NCBI GenBank assembly: GCA_963825405.1
Contig: CAWGTB010000005.1
Span: forward strand, 496,001-560,000
From: JACPNO01 sp963825405
GTDB lineage: Bacteria > Acidobacteriota > Terriglobia > Bryobacterales > Bryobacteraceae
Length of the DNA stretch: 64,000 bases
Reading direction: 5' to 3'
Shown: positions 44,922 through 55,184 of the stretch, in pieces
How positions within the stretch are numbered: position 1 is the first letter of the stretch
Layout of the letters: every line of letters begins with the position of its first letter
Made by a program: the position numbers and the translations under genes
Notes under the pieces: model-generated
Databases searched by the model: none
Seen by the model: only the letters and a program-made list of their open reading frames with translations
What the model was told of the DNA's origin: nothing

Positions 44922-45325
44922 TATTTCAACAGCTGAACAATCGCGGCCAGCTCTTGGCGGATCGCAGGCAGGATGTCAGAGGTAAACAAATCAGTTTGCT
45001 CCGGTTGCGTCGGAGCCGGTGCCGGGGATTTTCGTTCGGTTTGCAGAAACTGTTTGGCGCCATCGATTGTGTATCGCTTCTCGTAAAGCAGATCTTTTAT
45101 CTTCAGCAGAAGCTCCACATCTTTGCGCCGGTAAAGCCGATGGCCGCTCGTCGATTTCTTCGGCGCCAGCGAGGGAAATTCCGACTCCCAGTAGCGTAGA
45201 ACATAAGGCTCCAGGCTGAGCAGACTTCCTACCTCGCCGATTCGAAAATACAGCTTGTCAGGAATCTCGACCGTTTTCGCGGCAGCGGCACCAGCAGCTT
45301 CTGTCATCGCGTGTTCTAAGGTCAT
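44921..45325 (-). CDS. MerR-family transcriptional regulator
   Basis: A 134-aa protein whose core DKLYFRIGEVGSLLSLEPYV, LRYWESEFPSLAPKKSTSGH and RLYRRKDVELLLKIKDLLYE is a MerR winged helix close to the HspR/MlrA-like group found next to ihfA or parB in many bacteria. The C-terminus is short and Pro-rich with no metal-binding cysteines, so the effector is unknown. I start at the ATG before TLEHAMTEAAG. Confidence 0.88.
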   Translation of the reverse strand: MTLEHAMTEAAGAAAAKTVEIPDKLYFRIGEVGSLLSLEPYVLRYWESEFPSLAPKKSTSGHRLYRRKDVELLLKIKDLLYEKRYTIDGAKQFLQTERKSPAPAPTQPEQTDLFTSDILPAIRQELAAIVQLLK

Positions 45326-45354
45326 GCTACGAGATGCCACGCGGGGCGTCAACA

Positions 45355-47347
45355 TCACTCCGTCTCGATCGTCACCAGATGCTGGCCCCGAGGAAGCAGC
45401 ACGCTGTAATGCTTGCCCGCCAAAAGAAATTCCAGCGGCGCTTCTGCTCCGTCCAACATCAACCTCACTGGCTTGCGTTCCAGGAGCGCCAGCGCGCGCG
45501 CCGCGGAGTGATACGCGAGTTCGATCTGCGACGCACTCAGCACCTGCGCGTAGCCAAGCTCGCCGTTGAAATCGAGAATGCGCGCCGCAGCCGGTGTGGC
45601 CGCAGGCGCGATCGTATGCGCACCGGCCGGCAGCCAGATCACGGACCCGTCGCCCACCGGCCAAGGCTTGCCGTCCACTTCCGCTGCGCCGTTCCAACGG
45701 ATGCCAATTCCCCGCGCTGATTCGACGGCCAGCTTTCCGTCGACTTCCGCAACCCGTGGGATGATGGCGCCAGCCGCGCTCAGCAGCCGCAGGTCAGGCG
45801 GCAAGATTGAATTCTCGAAGTAGAGAGCTACGCGTGGAAATGACTTCGCGGCAATGTGCACCAGCTCAAAAAGCTCCGTGCCGGTTTGCTGTTTGGTGGG
45901 ATACACGTCCTGATACCGATCCACGATATTGATGTCAATGGCCAGCTTCTCCGGCCGCTTGGTCAGCGGCTGATAACGCTTGGCAATTTCGGGATAACGC
46001 TGCGGCCCCAGATTCCAAACCGTCGCCGGGTCTTCGATCAGAAAGGTGAAGTCGTGTTTCTCAAGTAGCGGGAGCACGCGGCCGGCATCGGCTCCAATCG
46101 CATCCCGCATACCGGTCGCGAAGCGGTCATCGACATGGGTAAGCACCAAATCCAGCGCGGGGTTCGAGCGGCGCTCCACTTCGATGATGCCAATCCATTC
46201 CTCCTGCATGCGGCGCGCCAGATCGGCGCGGAAATCCAGAAAAGCCCGCAGCGAGGGTGCGTCTTTCCGCAACTGAAACAACTCGATGGGATCGAAGCCG
46301 TGCGCGCCACGAAATTCTCTGCGCACATCATCGTTCATGGGGGTAAAGCGCGCCGAATTGCCGGCGCCCTCTAACGACTCGAAATAAACTTCGGCCAGAT
46401 TGACGCCATCCCAGTTGAATCGGCTAATCAGACCCTTAATTCCTAAACTCGCGGCGTGAAAGCAATCTCGATTGGTCAGATTCATCAGCTTGCGCCAGTC
46501 CAGATGGGCGTCCTGCAGCAGGGCAGTCTTCTCGCGCCACTCGGGATGGTCGTTCCAGAATTTTTCGCTGACGTGAGGCAGCTCAAGCCACGCGTACACC
46601 ACGATGGCGTTGCGATGGCACGCTTCGATGAGCGCTCGCAGGTAGCGGTCGCGCTCGGGATCCGGTTCGTAGTAATGCCAGGCGGCAACGTGCAGGGCAG
46701 CGATTCCGGAAGCGCGCCAGCGCGCGGCGAAGTACTCCAGATCGACGCGGCTGCGATAGGAGGAATCGAAAAACGCCCACAAATTCGCCGAACGGAACGG
46801 CGCTTCCATTCCCAGATCAGCCAGAGCGTGCAGCAGGTAAGGGAAGCGCTCATAGCCGTTTTCGCCGGGACTTGCCGCCACCCACAACACCGCGCCCGCG
46901 CCGCTGCGGTACCCGGCCACCAGCGGCGCGCCGGTCCAGCGCTCCCTGGCAAAAACGCGCGCCGTTTTGGGAATCGTGAAGCGCGGCAAATCCAGCGCCT
47001 TTTGCCAAACGATAGAGAGCTTGGGGCGCCGCACATCCACCACGCTCCCGACCGCCACATGCTCTTTCGACGGCTGAAAGCCAAACATCTCCGCCACCGA
47101 AGATTGGCCTTCGAGAATCACCACCGCGCCTTGCTCCACTCGCTCAGTCCACCCCGTCGATGCCGCCGTTTGCGGGCGGACCACGAAGATGCTGGCAGCG
47201 CCCGGCGCAGCGGACTGGAAGCCGACCGACTCCAGAATCTGCGGCCAAGCCCCCGCGTCATCCGAAAGAACCGCGTAAGCGGGGACTTTTGCAGAAAGGC
47301 AACGCGGCAGCCGCAAACAGGCACGCCGCCTTAATGAGTGAATGCAT
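45355..47347 (-). CDS. Secreted glycoside-hydrolase-like protein, 663 aa (one frameshift)
   Basis: A signal peptide (MHSLIKAACLFAAALPFC) leads into KVPAYAVLSDDAGAWPQILE after removal of one inserted base near 47291. Residues about 220-500 look like a TIM-barrel glycosidase: YFAARWRASGIAALHVAAWH, AIVVYAWLELPHVSEKFWND, FNWDGVNLAEVYFESLEGAG and FLIEDPATVWNLGPQRYPE, reminiscent of the GHL10/PgaB C-terminal class. A beta-rich tail follows. It overlaps the stop of the upstream TPR protein by 17 bases, so the two form one unit, perhaps for trimming and exporting a polysaccharide. Confidence 0.7.
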
Positions 47348-49364
47348 ACCAGACTCCTGCGCGCAGATCGAAAAATGTGGGACCCCGCGGATTTCCCTGG
47401 TTGACGGTCTGCACGCCGCGCATCAGGTTCACCGAGAAGAGCAGGGAAGGCGGCAGATGGGCCCAACGAAAGCGAAACCCCGGCCCCAGCTCATAGAAAT
47501 TGGCCCAGTATTGGCGATTGAGATCCGTCGTGAGATTGGCATTCCAATACACTTGCGAGCGAAATCCGCCCAGCGATTCGACCGGCGCGAATGTATAACC
47601 CAGCCGGTTCTGCGAGTACATCAGCACGTCGTTGCCGAATCGGCTGACGAAGACTCCATCGTCGTTGGTTTCGAAAAACATGCCGGGCTCGGTCGCGCCC
47701 ATTAGCCGGCCCCAGCCGCGCGCGAAGGCGACGCCGCCGCGATAATCGGGCAGCATGTGTCCGGCGCCTGGACCATGGCTGAGATAACTGATCGCCGACC
47801 CCGCTTCCGCCCACGCCATGACACCGTGCCACGTGCTGGTAGCCAAACCGGCCCCGATGATGAACGAGCTTTCCGACAAATACTGCGGCGATATGCCGCC
47901 GATGGTTTGGCGCGTATCGCCGATGAGGCGCACTGAGAGATACGGCCGGAACGGCAGTTTACCCAGCCGTAATTCCGTCTTGACCTGCCCGTAGGAAAAC
48001 ACGTCGTGCCAGCGCGAAGAGTAAAACGGAAATATCCAGGCTGTCGTGCGCGTGTGCGCGAAACCCGCCCGCAGCGCGTTCCAGGCGCGCGACGCTTCGT
48101 GGGCGATTTTCGGATCCGGGCTTTGTTTGGCCAGCGCGAACCAGCGGATGGCCTGCTCGTCGTCGTGAAGAATGTTGTAGGCCCACGCCATCTTCAACAT
48201 CACGTCGAAATCTACGGGGTCGGACTCATGCGCGATTTGCAGGTACTTGAGCGCATCTTTCATGTAGCCCGCCTTGACGCTGCGTTCGGCCATGGTCTTG
48301 GCTTCGACCGATGGCGGAACCGCCGCTCCGGCCTGCGGACGAGCGCCGGGCGATAGGACCTGCGGAAGCTGCAACGCGGCGCGCACCCGATTGGCCAGCT
48401 CCAGATCGTTGCCATCCATCACGCGCTGCAGCAGGGGCAGGGCAGCGGCCCGGTCGCCGCGGGCCAGGTAGAGAAAGCCGAGCTGCGCGGCGGAAAGCAA
48501 ATCGGCGGGGGATTGTGACGTAATCGTTTTGAATTCGTCTTCCGCTTCCGGCTTCCGGTCCATGCGAAGCAGAAGGTAAGCCAGTTCGCGGTGCAGCTCG
48601 ACATTCGAAGGGTCCAGATCGAGCGCCCGCCGGAATTCGTATACCCACGGATAGCGCGAGGGCAGCAGCTCGCGGGCGGCTTCGGCGGCGCGCGGCTCAC
48701 CGGCGCGAGATGCAGCCAAAAGCGCGGCGTGCGCCTGCTCGGCCTTGCCCTCGGCTTTCCAAACGCGGCCCAGATCGAGCAGCAGCGATTTTCGATCCGG
48801 CTGCAGATTCCACGCCTTCAGGTAGTGCACGGCGGCCAGGGCAAATTCGTCGCGATGCTCGGCCAGTTGCGCCAGATCCTGATGGGCGCTGAAGTTATCC
48901 GGCGAAAGTTCCAGCGCCCGCGTCCAGCGTTCGATGCCATCGCGTAGCGGCCGGTCGATATTCTGGAAGGCTTGCTCAGCGACGGGCAGGGAAGCGGCGT
49001 CACCGGTTTTTCGGATGCGGTCGAAGATACGGCGTGCTTCGGCCGGCTTTTTGGTTTCGTTGCAGAGGAAAGCGTATTCAAGCGCGACGTGGAAGTCGGC
49101 GGGATCGAGACGCATGGCCTCGCCGAATTGCTCCCGCGCCGCGTCGTTCTCGCCAATTTTGAGGTAGGTATAGGCCAAATCCTTACGGATCGCGGCGCGC
49201 GTGGGTTCCGTCTCGATGCCCCTCAGAAATAGGGAGATGGCATCGTCATAATGGAGCGCGCGCAGGGCTTCGTAGGCCTGGTTGAGAGGTGGAGAGGCCG
49301 GATCGGACGCCTGGTTCTGCGCGCGCGCTAGCACCGAGGCCACAAGGAGGATGTATAGCCTCAT
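47331..49364 (-). CDS. TPR-repeat protein with predicted C-terminal outer-membrane barrel
   Basis: A 677-aa protein: signal peptide MRLYILLVASVLARAQ, about ten TPR units (LNQAYEALRALHYDDAISLF, KDLAYTYLKIGENDAAREQF, QDLAQLAEHRDEFALAAVHY), then from about residue 480 a beta-strand-rich part with alternating aromatic residues (WIFPFYSSRWHDVFSYGQVK, GFRSQVYWNANLTTDLN) ending RAGVWYAFTH. This matches the PgaA/PelB/BcsC and NfrA layout used to export exopolysaccharides. No frameshifts in 2 kb. Partner: the overlapping hydrolase-like gene. Confidence 0.82.
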   Translation of the reverse strand: MRLYILLVASVLARAQNQASDPASPPLNQAYEALRALHYDDAISLFLRGIETEPTRAAIRKDLAYTYLKIGENDAAREQFGEAMRLDPADFHVALEYAFLCNETKKPAEARRIFDRIRKTGDAASLPVAEQAFQNIDRPLRDGIERWTRALELSPDNFSAHQDLAQLAEHRDEFALAAVHYLKAWNLQPDRKSLLLDLGRVWKAEGKAEQAHAALLAASRAGEPRAAEAARELLPSRYPWVYEFRRALDLDPSNVELHRELAYLLLRMDRKPEAEDEFKTITSQSPADLLSAAQLGFLYLARGDRAAALPLLQRVMDGNDLELANRVRAALQLPQVLSPGARPQAGAAVPPSVEAKTMAERSVKAGYMKDALKYLQIAHESDPVDFDVMLKMAWAYNILHDDEQAIRWFALAKQSPDPKIAHEASRAWNALRAGFAHTRTTAWIFPFYSSRWHDVFSYGQVKTELRLGKLPFRPYLSVRLIGDTRQTIGGISPQYLSESSFIIGAGLATSTWHGVMAWAEAGSAISYLSHGPGAGHMLPDYRGGVAFARGWGRLMGATEPGMFFETNDDGVFVSRFGNDVLMYSQNRLGYTFAPVESLGGFRSQVYWNANLTTDLNRQYWANFYELGPGFRFRWAHLPPSLLFSVNLMRGVQTVNQGNPRGPTFFDLRAGVWYAFTH

Positions 49365-49447
49365 GGAGCATATAGGTAGTGGCTCGTGGGGCGGGAAGTT
49401 GCCGGGAAAATGCAATCTTTCTTTGCGCCACTGTATTATGGATAACC

Positions 49448-50627
49448 ATGCCGGCATTTCGAGGCGTCGATTACCTGCTCATCGATTCCCTCTTCAACGA
49501 GCAGGAACTGCTGGTCCGGCAGACCGCGCGGCAGTTTGTCGACGACCGCGTCCTGCCCGCTGATTCGCGACTGCTTTCGCGACGCGCGCTTTCCCTCGCG
49601 AGCTGATTCCGGAGATGGGCCGGCTGGGCTTCCTCGGCGCGAATCTGGAAGGCTACGGCTGCGCCGGCATGTCCAACGTGGAGTACGGCCTGATCATGCA
49701 GGAGCTGGAGCGCGGCGATTCCGGCCTGCGCAGCTTCGTTTCCGTGCAGGGCGCGCTGGTGATGTATCCGATCTTGACTTACGGTTCCGAGGAGCAGAAG
49801 CAGCGCTGGCTGCCGAGCTCTGCAGACCGGGCGAAGCCGTCGGCTGCTTCGGGCTCACCGAGCCGGATTTCGGGTCGAACCCCGCCGGCATGCGCACCAC
49901 CGCGCGAAAGGCAGGGCCAGGACTGGGTGCTCAACGGCGAAAAGACCTGGATCACCAACGGCACCGTGGCCGATATCGCCGTCGTCTGGGCGCGCACCGA
50001 AGACGGCATCCGCGGATTCCTGGTGGAGAAGGGAACGCCGGGATACACGACGTCGGACATTCACGGCAAATGGTCGATGCGGGCGTCGGTGACGTCGAGC
50101 CTTTCGTTCGCGGATTGCCGTGTTCCGGCGGACCACATGCTGCCCGGCGCGAAGGGGCTCAAAGGTCCGCTCGCTTGCCTGACGCCAGGCGCGCTACGGA
50201 ATCGGCTGGGGCGTGATCGGCGCGGCCATGGATTGCTACGAAACGGCGCGGCAATACACCATCCTGCGCAAGCAGTTCGACGACCGGCCGATCGCGTCGC
50301 ACCAACTGGTGCAGGAAAAGCTGGCCTAGATGATCACCGAAATCACCAAGGCGCAGTTGCTGGCGCATGCAAGTGCGGCCGGCTGAAGGATCAGGGCAAA
50401 GCTCGAGCCGGCGCACATCTCCATGCTCAAGCGGAACAATGTCGCGATCGCGCTCGACATGCGCGCGCCTGAGCCGCGATCTGCTGGGCGCCAACGGCAT
50501 CACCGACGAGTACCCGATCATGCGGCACATGTGCAATCTGGAAACGGTGAAGACGTACGAAGGCACCGATCACATCCACACGCTGGTGATCGGCGAGCGA
50601 GTGACGGGAATTGCAGCCTACCGATAG
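49448..50627 (+). CDS. Glutaryl-CoA dehydrogenase-like acyl-CoA dehydrogenase (about ten frameshifts and an in-frame TAG)
   Basis: Reading through frames gives FRGVDYLLIDSLFNEQELLV, MGRLGFLGANLEGYGCAGMS, EAVGCFGLTEPDFGSNPAGM, WVLNGEKTWITNGTVADIAV, WSMRASVTSSLSFADCRVP and TDEYPIMRHMCNLETVKTYE with GTDHIHTLVIGERVTGIAAY, the glutaryl-CoA dehydrogenase pattern including the catalytic Glu in YEGTDH. Ten inserted bases (about 49560 to 50462) explain all switches and give exactly 389 aa. Separately, codon 50327-50329 is TAG in KLA-stop-MITEIT, a substitution. It would feed lysine/tryptophan or aromatic catabolism. Either the region is badly sequenced or the gene is dead. Confidence 0.8.
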
Positions 50628-52696
50628 CAAGAGCGGCAGTCTGCCGCTGCTGCTCTACGGCATCACCATTTTCTTCAGCGCGTTTCTGCTGTTCCAGGTG
50701 CAACCGATCATCGCCAAGATCATCCTGCCGTGGTTTGGCGGGTCGGCGTCGGTCTGGACGACTTGCATGCTGTTCTTCCAGGTAATCCTGCTGGCCGGGT
50801 ATTGGTACGCGCATCTGTCGATTCGCAGATTGCAGCCCGCCGGCCAAGCGTGGCTGCATATCGGCTTGCTCGCCGCGAGCGTGGCGCTGCTGCACGTGAT
50901 CCCCAACTCGAGTTGGAAACCGCAAGGCAGCGAAGATCCGGGACTGCGCATTCTCGGGCTTGCTGGCGGTCTCGATCGGCGCGCCTTACTTTTTGCTTTC
51001 GGCCACCAGTCCGCTGCTGCAGGCGTGGTACGGGCGCGCGGGCGGCGGAGCGCTGCCGTACCGGCTGTTCGCGGTTTCGAACCTGGGATCGCTGCTGGGG
51101 TTGCTGGCTTATCCGGTATTGGTGGAGCCGCGTTTTGCCACGCGTCATCAGGCGCTGGGATGGTCGGCCGGTTATGCGCTGTTCGCTGTGTTCTGCGCGG
51201 CGGTGGCGCTGCGGTCGCGCGGCGGGCATGCGGCGGTGGTCGAAACTGAGGCTTCGGACGACACCGCGCCATCGTGGGGACTACAGCTTCTCTGGCTCGC
51301 GCTGGCGGCCTGCGCGTCGACTCTTTTACTTGGCGCGACCAACCATCTTTCGGCAAACGTGGCGTCGATTCCGTTTCTGTGGATTCTGCCGCTGGCGCTT
51401 TATTTGCTCACGTTCATTTTGTGTTTTGAAGGGCGCGGTTGGTATAGCCGCAGAATCTTTCTTGGCCTGGCGGCGGTGGGGTTGGGCGGCATGGCCTACG
51501 CGCTGAGCGAGGATTATTACAACGCGGAATTGAAGCTGCTGGTGCCGCTCTTCGCCGGCGGCCTGTTCGTATGCTGCATGGTTTGCCACGGCGAGCTGGC
51601 GCGGCTCAAGCCGGATCCTCGGCACCTGACATCTTTCTACCTGATGGTTTCGCTCGGCGGCGCGCTGGGCGGCATTCTGGTAGGCTTGATCGCTCCGCAT
51701 TTTTTCACTGGATTTTTTGAGCTGCCCATCGCGATTGCGAGTTGCTGCGGCCTCATCCTGCTGGTGCTGTGTTTAGACGTCCCGCGCTGGGCGCCCAACC
51801 TCAAGCCTTTCTGGCGGCCGTGGATTTGGGGAGCGTCGGTGGCCGTGACGCTGGGGCTATGCGGATATCTGGGATATAACATTCGCGAGTTCCGGCGCGG
51901 CTCCCTGGTGCTGGTGCGCAATTTCTACGGCGGGCTGCGCGTGCATGATGCTGTCGGCGAAGATGGACACGAAACGGTTCGCCATCTCACCCACGGGACC
52001 ATCAGCCATGGCAGCCAGATTCAGGATCCGGTCCGGCGGCATTTTCCGACCACGTACTATGGCAACAACACCGGCGTAGGATTGGCGCTCGCGGTCTGCG
52101 GTCGCGACACCAGCATCCACGTGGGAGTGATCGGACTCGGCGCCGGCACGCTGGCCGCTTATGGCCGGGAAGGCGATTCGTTCCGCTTCTACGACATCAA
52201 CCCGTTGGTGATTCACATCGCGTATACGTCGTTCACGTATCTCACCGATTCCAAGGCGCACATTGAAGTGCCGCTTGGCGATGCCCGCCTGTCGCTCGAG
52301 CGCGAGTCTCCGCAGGATTTTGATTTGCTCGCAGTGGATGCTTTTTCGAGCGACGCGATCCCTGTACACCTGCTCACGCGCGAGGCGTTCGGAGTCTATT
52401 TCCACCACCTTAAAGAAACCGGCGTGCTGGCCATGCATATTTCCAACCGGCACCTGGATCTGGAACCGGTGATGGACATGGCGGCGACCGCCTACGGCAA
52501 AAAGGCGATTGTGATCGAGACCGAAGATGACGACCCGGCCGAGGTGTCCGGCGCGACCTGGGTTTTGCTGACCAACCGGCCGGGATTTTTCGACGAGCTG
52601 CTGATCAGCAAGGCAGGCCGGCCGCTAGCGCACAATACCCGCCTGCGGCCCTGGACCGACGACTACAGCAATCTGTTCCAGATTCTGAAGAAATAA
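50611..52696 (+). CDS. Membrane-fused spermidine-synthase-like protein (one frameshift)
   Basis: A 694-aa protein after removing one inserted base near 50961. The N-terminal half has many TM helices (GITIFFSAFLLFQVQPIIAK, MLFFQVILLAGYWYAHLSIR, GATNHLSANVASIPFLWILP, SFYLMVSLGGALGGILVGLI). The C-terminal 280 residues form a spermidine-synthase-like methyltransferase fold (VGVIGLGAGTLAAYGREGDS, FDLLAVDAFSSDAIPVHLLT). Such SpeE-like fusions are common in environmental bacteria and their reaction is uncertain. The start TTG overlaps the end of the dehydrogenase. Confidence 0.87.
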
Positions 52697-52697
52697 C

Positions 52698-52719
52698 GGG
52701 CGGGTTTGAAACCCGGCCC
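52698..52719. repeat. Palindromic element (GGGCGGGTTT family)
   Basis: GGGCGGGTTT followed by GAAACCCGGCCC fills the 23-base gap between two convergent stop codons, so it may serve both genes as a 3' hairpin. Confidence 0.75.
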
Positions 52720-53592
52720 TTACTTCGGCAGCCAGGCGAAAACTTCGAGCGAGTGCCCTTCGGGATCCTTGAAGGAGAACGCGCGCACCGCTACTTTGTC
52801 GCTGTTGCTCGGCGGCTTGGGAATTTGCACCCGCGTCTTGAGCTGCTCGTACCAGCGGTCCACTTCGGCGGGCGAGCTCATGACCATGCTGACCATGACC
52901 GGCTTTTCGGCGGCCGGCTTGTGCGCGCCGTGGGTGGCGTCTACTAATCCGACCGAAGACGTCGGTGAAATTTCAAAAATCCGAACCCAGCCGCCGTCGA
53001 ACGAAAGACGCAGCCCTACGGTATTCGCGTAGAAGGCCGCCGCTTTGTCCAGCTCGTTGAAGTACAGGAACGTCACTTGCGCGGCGATATGCGGGGCTGC
53101 GTTGGCGGCGCGCGGCTCACCCAGCATTTCGTCGATCTTCCATTCCGGATAGCTGAGCAGTCTCCCGAACTCGCGCGCAATCTCTTTGCGGGCGGCACCC
53201 TGGTAAGTGCCTGCCTTGACGAGTTGCTGCTTGCGTTTTTTCAAGGCGGCGTATTTTTCGTAAACACCGTCATCGGCGTAATAGAAAGGCACCCACTCGC
53301 CGCTCGCGGCTTCGCCGGGAAATAAGTCGGTCACCAGGAAATCTTTTTCCAGAAACGTTTTCACGCCGAACTTCTTTACGATTTGCTCGCTTCCCTCGCG
53401 AATTTTTTCGTAGTCCGCGGGTTTCACCGGCGGCCCGAGCGCGAGCTTTTTCGCTCCGGCCTTCACCATTTCGCAGAAAGAAAAAATTGTTCCGAGCTCA
53501 AACGAAGCCCAATCCTTGGCTTGTGGGACGGCTGGGGTTTGCGCCTGCAACGGCAACAGCAGCAGAGAGAAACAAATGAGCGGCGTTCGCAT
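52720..53592 (-). CDS. Secreted protein with C-terminal VOC (glyoxalase-like) domain
   Basis: A 290-aa protein with a signal peptide (MRTPLICFSLLLLPLQAQ). The middle part is Lys-rich and helical (GVYEKYAALKKRKQQLVKAG). The last 120 residues form a VOC domain: VTFLYFNELDKAAAFYANTV, GLRLSFDGGWVRIFEIS, KPVMVSMVMSSPAEVDRWYE and AFSFKDPEGHSLEVFAWLP, with the usual terminal Glu metal ligand. The first metal ligand position is not an obvious His, so catalysis is uncertain. The function is unknown. Confidence 0.78.
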   Translation of the reverse strand: MRTPLICFSLLLLPLQAQTPAVPQAKDWASFELGTIFSFCEMVKAGAKKLALGPPVKPADYEKIREGSEQIVKKFGVKTFLEKDFLVTDLFPGEAASGEWVPFYYADDGVYEKYAALKKRKQQLVKAGTYQGAARKEIAREFGRLLSYPEWKIDEMLGEPRAANAAPHIAAQVTFLYFNELDKAAAFYANTVGLRLSFDGGWVRIFEISPTSSVGLVDATHGAHKPAAEKPVMVSMVMSSPAEVDRWYEQLKTRVQIPKPPSNSDKVAVRAFSFKDPEGHSLEVFAWLPK

Positions 53593-53616
53593 GCGGTTTA
53601 GTGTATCGCGGAGAAA

Positions 53617-53680
53617 GGGCGGGTTTGAAACCCGCCCCTACGTGAGCTGCACGGTGTAGGGGCGGGTTTCAAACCCGCCC
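53617..53680. repeat. Inverted pair of palindromic elements (GGGCGGGTTT family)
   Basis: Two 21-base palindromes, at 53617-53637 and 53660-53680, each built from GGGCGGGTTT and AAACCCGCCC. They are extended by CCTAC and GTAGG so that the whole is also a 25-base inverted repeat. The pair lies in the spacer upstream of phoR, immediately before its ATG at 53694. Confidence 0.85.
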
Positions 53681-53693
53681 TTTGTTTCTGATA

Positions 53694-55072
53694 ATGTCGG
53701 ATGCAGTGAGAGCTTCCCTATTCGGACGGCTGCTGTTGGCGGCGCTGCTGTTGATCGCCATCACGTTGTTTGCTGTCGACTATACGCTCAAGTCCGTTTC
53801 CACGGAGTTGCGGCTGCGGGTCTTCAGTATTTCGCTCGGATCGGCGCTGCTAGCGCTGGTGATTGCTTACGCAGTTTCGCGCTCTCTCGCTCGGCGGGTC
53901 ACGCGGCTGAAGCAGTTCGCCGAAGGATTGGTAGAGGAGGAGGGCGACGGCGGCAGCAGCGGCTCCGGCGACGAACTCCGCTCGCTCGAGCGCACCATGA
54001 CCCGGGTTGCCGATCAGATTCGCAAGCTGCTCGACCGGCTGCGATTCGAATCGGCGCGCCATGAAGCCATTCTTTCCAGCATGGCGGAAGGCGTGCTCGC
54101 GGTGGATCGCGATCTGCGCGTGACTTTTTGCAACGATGCCTTTCTGCGCGCGATGGGCGCGCGCAAACCTGTTTTTGAACAGACGCGCCTGTTGGAGTTG
54201 GTGCGCGATCCCGGCTTGCTGGATGTGCTGGGCCACGTCGTACACACCGGCGAAGCGCGCAAGCAGCTTCTGAAAATCTCGACCGCCCAAACGCGTTCGT
54301 TTGAAGTGCAGGTGGCGCCGCTGATGATCCCTTCCGGCCAGGGGGCCATTGCCATTCTGTACGACACGACCGATCTGGAACGGCTGGAGCAGATTCGCAA
54401 AGAGTTTGTCGCCAACGTTTCTCATGAACTGCGCACGCCGCTGGCGGGAATCATCGGCTACACCGACACGCTGCTGGACGGCGCGCTGGAGGATGATCAA
54501 CACAACCGCAGATTTCTCGAAATCATCCGCAGCAATGCCGTGCAGCTCACCAGCATCGCGTCCGATCTTCTGGTGTTGTCGGAACTGGAATCCGGATACG
54601 ATCCTCCGGAACCGGAGCAGATTTCCGTGCGGGAAGTGATCGAAGCCGTGGTGCTTACCGTACAGGCGGAGGCCAATACGCGGGGCGTCACGTTGATCGC
54701 GGCGGACATCGAGGATGTGGAAGTGACCGGGTTTCCGGCTGCGCCTGGAGCAGGCGGTGTCTGAATCTGGTCGCCAATGCCATCAAATTCAACCGGCCCG
54801 GCGGTGAAGTCCGGGTGCGCGCCGGCCGTACCGCCGATGGCCGCGTGAGGATTGAAGTTTCAGACACCGGCGCGGGTATTCCGTCGCAGGATCTTCCCCG
54901 GATCTTCGAAAGATTTTACCGTGTCGACAAAGGCCGCTCGCGGCAAGTGGGCGGTACCGGCCTGGGCCTTTCCATCGTGAAGCACGTGGTCGAGCGGATG
55001 AACGGTAGTGTCTCTGTAGAGAGCCAGTTAGGCAAGGGAACCACGTTCACGGTAACGCTCGCAGGGGCCTAA
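53694..55072 (+). CDS. phoR: PhoR-like phosphate sensor histidine kinase (two frameshifts)
   Basis: The protein has two N-terminal TM helices (LLLAALLLIAITLFAVDYTL, SLGSALLALVIAYAVSRSLA), a HAMP-like linker and a PAS domain (AILSSMAEGVLAVDRDLRVT). The H-box FVANVSHELRTPLAGIIGYT has the phospho-His, followed by N-box LVANAIKFNRPGG, VSDTGAGIPSQDLPRIFERF and VGGTGLGLSIVKHVVERM. Inserted bases near 54742 and 54762 must be removed, giving 458 aa. The order phoR, porin, pst, phoU supports PhoR. No phoB response regulator gene is adjacent or elsewhere in the window. Confidence 0.9.
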
Positions 55073-55087
55073 ACTGGGCCCTTTTTT
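55064..55087 (+). terminator. Intrinsic terminator of phoR
   Basis: GGGCC pairs with GGCCC around TAAACTG, followed by six T. The stem contains the phoR stop codon, so transcription of phoR probably ends directly after the gene. Confidence 0.8.
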
Positions 55088-55130
55088 GTAACGAGTTCTT
55101 AACTCAAAATTCATTACAAGCTAACAGTCC
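55087..55130 (+). promoter_or_regulatory. PHO-box-like 11-bp repeats before the porin gene
   Basis: TAAC cores stand at 55089, 55100 and 55122, i.e. at 11- and 22-base spacing, with a degenerate unit in between (TGTAACGAGTT, CTTAACTCAAA, GCTAACAGTC). PhoB-type regulators bind 11-bp direct repeats. The repeats end about 55 bases before the porin ATG. Confidence 0.65.
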
Positions 55131-55184
55131 CCCGGCTATCCTGACGTTCCGGCTTACAAATCACTGCGCCCCAGGAGTGTAAGA

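Noticed and set aside
53617..53680. CRISPR array suggested by repeated GGGCGGGTTT units
   Set aside because: There are only two units, in opposite orientation, with no regular spacers and no cas genes in the window.
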